64,000 nucleotides of DNA from Tenacibaculum larymnensis (lineage in GTDB: Bacteria; Bacteroidota; Bacteroidia; Flavobacteriales; Flavobacteriaceae), in contig NZ_JAIWJY010000003.1 of the NCBI RefSeq assembly GCF_028829235.1, forward strand, positions 124,001-188,000. Reading direction: 5' to 3'. This document shows positions 60,153-64,000 of this stretch, piece after piece. How positions within the stretch are numbered: the stretch's first letter is position 1; each line of letters begins with the position of its first letter. A program made the position numbers and the translations under genes. The notes under the pieces were generated by a model. That model had not been told where the DNA came from and made no database searches. It was given only the letters and a program-made list of their open reading frames with translations.

Positions 60153-60539
60153 ATGAAAGGAGAACAGTACAAATTACCTACTGATTTAATCTTGGATATT
60201 AAATCCAGATTAAAAACTTTGAGTGGTCAATTAAACGGCATTGTTAAAATGCTTGATGAAGGAAAGGACCCCGAACAAATAAACATACAGTTCAAATCCA
60301 TTGATAAGGGGATTCAAAAAGCACATTACTTACTGCTAGATGAAGTCTATCGAAAAGCACTTGCTATTGGAATTGTAAAGGCCGTGGACTCTTGCCCAGG
60401 CAATTGTGGCAATGAAGATAAAATTGAATATTTAAAAAGTGAATTCCCAAACTTAGAATTATCCGATTTAACTAACAAGTTAAAAGAAATTCAAGCCATT
60501 GAAACTCGATTAAAAAACTACAACGAAAAAAAAGGTTAA
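60153..60539 (+). CDS. CsoR/RcnR/FrmR-family metal-sensing repressor
   Basis: A 128-residue all-helical protein with the CsoR family motif LILDIKSRLKTLSGQLNGIVKMLDE and QFKSIDKGIQKAHYLLLDEV. The usual copper ligands of CsoR (Cys, His, Cys) are not at the expected positions; instead a Cys pair CPGNC lies in a loop at about residues 86-90, and there is an extra C-terminal extension (residues 95-128). It probably senses another thiophilic metal. It follows merA with a 9-bp gap. Confidence 0.75.
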   Translation: MKGEQYKLPTDLILDIKSRLKTLSGQLNGIVKMLDEGKDPEQINIQFKSIDKGIQKAHYLLLDEVYRKALAIGIVKAVDSCPGNCGNEDKIEYLKSEFPNLELSDLTNKLKEIQAIETRLKNYNEKKG

Positions 60540-60608
60540 AAAAAGTTTGGTGACCCCCTACCTAACGTTCTCATCTTTGTTCCATTATTAATTTAAACAT
60601 AACATAAG

Positions 60609-60878
60609 ATGAAACGACAAATTGAGATTTTTACAGCAGGTTGCCCGGTATGCGAGCCTGTGGTACAATTAGTAAAGGAGACAGCAGGAAAGGACTGCGA
60701 AATCACACTTCATAATCTGTCCGAGCAATGCGAAAGTAAAATCTGTGTTTCAAAAATGAAGGAATATGGGGTTACAAGAGTTCCTGCCATTGCTGTTAAC
60801 GGAAAACTTCTGAATTGCTGCACCAACATCGAAATCACAAAAGATGATTTGGTAAATGCTGGAATAGGAAACTGTTAG
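60609..60878 (+). CDS. Thioredoxin-like small protein with CPVC site
   Basis: An 89-residue thioredoxin-fold protein: active-site ITAGCPVCEPVVQL region (CxxC) with a cis-Pro loop GVTRVPAIAVNGKLL. Seven further cysteines (EQCESKIC, LLNCCTN, GNC) are unusual for a thioredoxin and suggest metal (Hg or Cu) binding. It lies upstream of the second merTP with a 2-bp gap, so the two are probably translated together. Confidence 0.8.
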   Translation: MKRQIEIFTAGCPVCEPVVQLVKETAGKDCEITLHNLSEQCESKICVSKMKEYGVTRVPAIAVNGKLLNCCTNIEITKDDLVNAGIGNC

Positions 60879-60880
60879 GT

Positions 60881-61495
60881 ATGGCAATTAATAAATTGAA
60901 CAAAAAGGCATCTATGGGGACTGCTGTATTTTCAGCAGTTTCCCTTAAACTATGCTGCTGGGGTCCTTTGCTACTTACAAGTGTAGCTGGTATTGGTGGA
61001 AGCTCGGTGTATTTTTCTTGGCTTATTGCCTTGAAACCTTATCTGTTGGTTATAGCATTTTTGTCATTGGGACTGGCCTTTTATCAGGTTTATAAAAAAA
61101 AGAAGGTGGACGATTGTGGTAACTGTGATATGGCTAAGCCATCATTTTTTAAGTCGAAATTCTATTTGTGGTTGGTTACAGTGTTTGTTGTTGTAATGAC
61201 ATTGGTTTCTTATTATCCACAAGTATTTCATTCAACGGAGAAAGTAGGAATTGTTGCAACAAACAATACCGATATTCAAACTGTAAAGTTGAATATTGAA
61301 GGGATGGTATGCTCTGGTTGTGAAGAAAATATCAACCATTCTGTAAATAAAATTGACGGGGTTACAAATGTATCTACGTCTTTTGAAGAAGGGACTTCAA
61401 TTATTGAATTTGATACCACTAAAACGAATATCGATGAGATAAAAAAGGTCATCCAATCAAAAGGGTATTTGATTACAAATACTAAAGACCGATAG
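60881..61495 (+). CDS. Mercuric transporter MerTP, second copy
   Basis: A 204-residue MerT-MerP fusion, related to but distinct from the first one: first helix LKLCCWGPLLLTSVAG (Cys pair), cytoplasmic loop with DDCGNCD, and C-terminal HMA domain GMVCSGCEENINH. It has no palindrome-coded insert. Position next to the thioredoxin-like gene and CsoR-like repressor suggests a second Hg or Cu uptake unit. Confidence 0.88.
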   Translation: MAINKLNKKASMGTAVFSAVSLKLCCWGPLLLTSVAGIGGSSVYFSWLIALKPYLLVIAFLSLGLAFYQVYKKKKVDDCGNCDMAKPSFFKSKFYLWLVTVFVVVMTLVSYYPQVFHSTEKVGIVATNNTDIQTVKLNIEGMVCSGCEENINHSVNKIDGVTNVSTSFEEGTSIIEFDTTKTNIDEIKKVIQSKGYLITNTKDR

Positions 61496-61624
61496 ACACG
61501 TCCCCATTATGATTATAAGAGACATAAATTATTCCAATTGGGTAGTATGTAATAATTCGTGAAGAGTAAATTCTACAAATCATTCAGCATATAACGTAAC
61601 ACATTACAGTCTTTTAATCCTGAA

Positions 61625-61641
61625 ATTTGTAACATACAAAT
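61625..61641. promoter_or_regulatory. Short inverted repeat upstream of copA
   Basis: ATTTGT (61625-61630) and ACAAAT (61636-61641) form an inverted repeat with a 5-base centre, 13 bp before the copA start. It may be an operator. The rest of the 158-bp gap after merTP holds nothing else I can identify. Confidence 0.3.
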
Positions 61642-61653
61642 AAGAACGGATTT

Positions 61654-63912
61654 ATGGAGACAATCAACATATTTGAAACCAAAAAGAAGAATCATAAACA
61701 GGGTGTGAAAGAATCATTTCCAGTTACGGGAATGACCTGTGCCTCTTGTGCAGCGAGTGTTGAATCTGTATTAAAACACACAGAAGGTGTGTTTGATGCA
61801 AGTGTTAATTTTGCCAATAGTTCCGTTCTTGTGGAATATGACAAGGAGTTGAGTCCAAATCAACTTCAAAACGCGCTTCGTGAGGTCGGTTACGATATTA
61901 TAATTGATGCCGAAGACCCTTCGGAAGTACAGCAAGAACTTCAGCAAAAGCATTATCAGGACATAAAAAACCGAACCATCTGGTCGGCGATACTTACGCT
62001 ACCCATTTTTGTGTTGGGAATGTTCTATATGCAATGGGAACCAGGCAAATGGATTTCATTGGTATTGGCCTTTCCAATTCTTTTTTGGTTTGGGCGCAGT
62101 TTTTTCATCAATGCCTTCAAGCAGGCCAAACACGGTAAAGCAAATATGGATACCTTGGTGGCGTTGAGTACCGGAATCGCCTTCCTCTTTAGTGTATTCA
62201 ATACCTTTTTTCCTGAATTTTGGTTAAGTCGTGGCATCGAGCCTCACGTATATTACGAAGCGGCTACCGTGATTATCACCTTTATTTCCTTGGGGAAACT
62301 ATTGGAAGAAAAGGCAAAATCAAATACATCTTCAGCCATTAAAAAACTAATGGGGCTTCAGCCTAAAACCCTTAAAATTATTGAGAATGGGCAAGAGAGG
62401 GAAATCCCTATTTCATCCGTACAGGTTGGTCAGACCATTTTGGTGCGTCCCGGAGAAAAGATTCCCGTGGATGGAGAAGTTTCCAAGGGAAGCTCATATG
62501 TAGATGAAAGTATGATTACTGGAGAACCCGTTCCAGTTCAGAAATCCCAAGGGGAAAAGGTATTCGCTGGTACCGTTAATCAAAAAGGAAGTTTTCAATT
62601 TACCGCTGAAAAAGTAGGTGGAGAAACCCTGCTTTCCCAAATCATTAAAATGGTTCAGCAAGCGCAAGGGAGTAAGGCACCCGTTCAAAAACTGGTCGAT
62701 AAGATTGCCGGTATTTTCGTTCCTGTGGTATTGGGTATTTCCATTGTAACCTTCATTGTCTGGATGTCTTTAGGAGGCGCTAATGCCTTTTCACAAGCCT
62801 TATTGACCTCTGTAGCAGTATTGGTAATCGCCTGTCCTTGTGCTTTGGGATTGGCAACACCTACCGCCATTATGGTGGGAATTGGTAAAGGCGCAGAAAA
62901 TAATATCCTTATAAAGGATGCCGAAAGTTTAGAACTCGGTCATAAAGTGAATGCGGTCATTCTTGATAAAACGGGCACCATTACAGAGGGAAAACCTTTA
63001 GTAACTGATATATTCTGGAAGGATAAGCTTGAAAATCAAAACCAATACAAACAAATTCTTTTGGCAATAGAAGCACAATCAGAACATCCTTTGGCAGAAG
63101 CGGTAGTCAACCATTTAAAGGATGAAAAAGTTGAGCAAGCTGAAATTGCTTCTTTTGAAAGTATTACAGGGATGGGTGTGAAAGCTCAAGCAAAAAATGG
63201 GTCGATATACTATGTGGGGAATCATAAACTAATGTTTGAGAGAAATATTCAAATCGATGCTTCCTTGATGCAAACAGCAGAAAGCCTCGAAGAGCAAGCG
63301 AAAACAGTCATTTTCTATGGAAATGATGAACAAGTGCTGGCGATACTCGCTATTGCAGACAAGATTAAGCAAACTTCAAAAAAGGCCATAGCAACGCTTC
63401 AAGAACGAGGCATTGATGTCTATATGCTTACAGGAGATAATAATAAAACTGCATCTGCTGTCGCAAAACAAGTAGGAATAACAAATTACCAAGGCGAAGT
63501 GATGCCTTCAGAGAAAGCAGCTTTTGTGGAAAAACTGCAAGCTGATGGTAAGATAGTAGCTATGGTTGGTGATGGCATCAATGATTCCCACGCTTTGGCA
63601 CAAGCCAATGTAAGTATCGCAATGGGTAAAGGTTCGGACATAGCAATGGACGTTGCGAAAATGACATTGATAACGTCTGATTTGCAATCTATTCCAAAAG
63701 CGTTGGAACTATCAAAAAGAACCGTATTGGGCATACGTCAGAATCTATTTTGGGCATTCATTTATAATCTCATTGGTATTCCAATTGCAGCAGGCGTTTT
63801 GTATCCCGTAAATGGATTCTTATTGGACCCAATGATAGCAGGAATGGCAATGGCATTCAGTAGCGTTTCTGTAGTCGCGAATAGCCTAAGATTGAAACGA
63901 GTAAAACTTTAA
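61654..63912 (+). CDS. copA: Copper-exporting P1B-type ATPase CopA
   Basis: A 752-residue ATPase with one N-terminal HMA domain ([13 protein letters not shown]), the membrane metal site [15 protein letters not shown] (CPC motif, subgroup P1B-1), DKTGTIT phosphorylation site, MITGEPV actuator loop and [20 protein letters not shown] hinge. The hinge differs from the usual NDAPALAQADVG pattern (SH, N, S), as in many Bacteroidota members. It exports Cu(I) or Ag(I). It follows the mer cluster by 158 bp and may be separately regulated. Confidence 0.95.
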   Translation: METINIFETKKKNHKQGVKESFPVTGMTCASCAASVESVLKHTEGVFDASVNFANSSVLVEYDKELSPNQLQNALREVGYDIIIDAEDPSEVQQELQQKHYQDIKNRTIWSAILTLPIFVLGMFYMQWEPGKWISLVLAFPILFWFGRSFFINAFKQAKHGKANMDTLVALSTGIAFLFSVFNTFFPEFWLSRGIEPHVYYEAATVIITFISLGKLLEEKAKSNTSSAIKKLMGLQPKTLKIIENGQEREIPISSVQVGQTILVRPGEKIPVDGEVSKGSSYVDESMITGEPVPVQKSQGEKVFAGTVNQKGSFQFTAEKVGGETLLSQIIKMVQQAQGSKAPVQKLVDKIAGIFVPVVLGISIVTFIVWMSLGGANAFSQALLTSVAVLVIACPCALGLATPTAIMVGIGKGAENNILIKDAESLELGHKVNAVILDKTGTITEGKPLVTDIFWKDKLENQNQYKQILLAIEAQSEHPLAEAVVNHLKDEKVEQAEIASFESITGMGVKAQAKNGSIYYVGNHKLMFERNIQIDASLMQTAESLEEQAKTVIFYGNDEQVLAILAIADKIKQTSKKAIATLQERGIDVYMLTGDNNKTASAVAKQVGITNYQGEVMPSEKAAFVEKLQADGKIVAMVGDGINDSHALAQANVSIAMGKGSDIAMDVAKMTLITSDLQSIPKALELSKRTVLGIRQNLFWAFIYNLIGIPIAAGVLYPVNGFLLDPMIAGMAMAFSSVSVVANSLRLKRVKL

Positions 63913-63935
63913 GATTAATAATAAATTCAATTACA

Positions 63936-64000
63936 ATGAAAACTTTAAAATTTAAAACAAATATCAATTGTGGTGGTTGCGTCTCTAAAGTAACCCCCTT
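63936..64000 (+). CDS. HMA-domain metallochaperone, start only (3' end outside window)
   Basis: An ATG at 63936 begins a frame reading MKTLKFKTNINCGGCVSKVTP to the right edge. The CxxC (NCGGC) is the HMA metal site, so this is the start of a small CopZ-like chaperone, 23 bp after copA, as expected for a copA-copZ pair. Only about 21 codons are visible. Confidence 0.75.
   Translation, partial: MKTLKFKTNINCGGCVSKVTP

Overview
The window looks like part of an integrative and conjugative element (ICE) with its cargo, from a low-GC member of the Bacteroidota, most likely Flavobacteriia. The evidence is the Bacteroidetes-type tra gene set (DUF4134/4133, TraG, TraJ, TraK, TraM, TraN), an RteC-type regulator, flavobacterial metal families (HYC_CC_PP, DUF3347, DUF2911, DUF5676), the weak use of Shine-Dalgarno sites and a TTTG/TAnnTTTG promoter. 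No integrase, relaxase, coupling protein, tRNA or rRNA gene is visible, so the element's ends lie outside the window.

Layout. 1-1.5 kb: the 3' part of a HerA-like ATPase and a winged-helix gene fragment. 1.5-8.7 kb: the minus-strand transfer operon traE-F-G-I-J-K-M-N plus a small lipoprotein. 8.9-9.6 kb: a cell-wall amidase and a coupled 30-residue peptide. 9.6-16.7 kb: a defence island with a three-gene CBASS operon (patatin phospholipase, E2-like protein, CD-NTase), a divergent operon of a sigma-like factor, a small protein and an ImmA/IrrE metallopeptidase, and an AbiEii-type toxin/antitoxin pair with repeated operator-like palindromes. 16.7-18.4 kb: a replication module (excisionase-like HTH, initiator, helicase loader) whose initiator gene contains four 16-bp imperfect palindromes spaced exactly 33 bp apart, arranged like phage lambda O/P. 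18.4-19.6 kb: a control region with paired operator-like repeats and a 5'-disrupted rteC. 19.6-23 kb: an MFS efflux pump and a CPH-motif copper ATPase.

23-38 kb: a long minus-strand cluster with an archaeal-type nucleoside/AMP phosphorylase, PRPP synthetase, beta-CASP RNase-like hydrolase, ATP-cone nuclease, universal stress proteins, and portable glycolysis/fermentation enzymes (PfkA, class I aldolase, type II GAPDH, D-2-hydroxyacid dehydrogenase). Two members of this cluster look damaged. I infer a nucleic-acid salvage and energy or dormancy module.

38-64 kb: metal resistance. Small metal proteins and an HMA-AraC regulator are followed by a plus-strand Cus-type copper/silver operon (CusA, outer-membrane factor, multicopper oxidase with an apparent C-terminal barrel, DUF3347 proteins, haem-binding protein, and CusB fused to metal-binding and DUF3347 domains), a second HMA-AraC regulator, then a mercury operon (ArsR-type regulator, MerTP, MerP-like, MerA, CsoR-like repressor, thioredoxin-like protein, second MerTP) and a CopA ATPase. 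A 330-nt gene-free stretch inside the Cus region can fold into four successive long hairpins.
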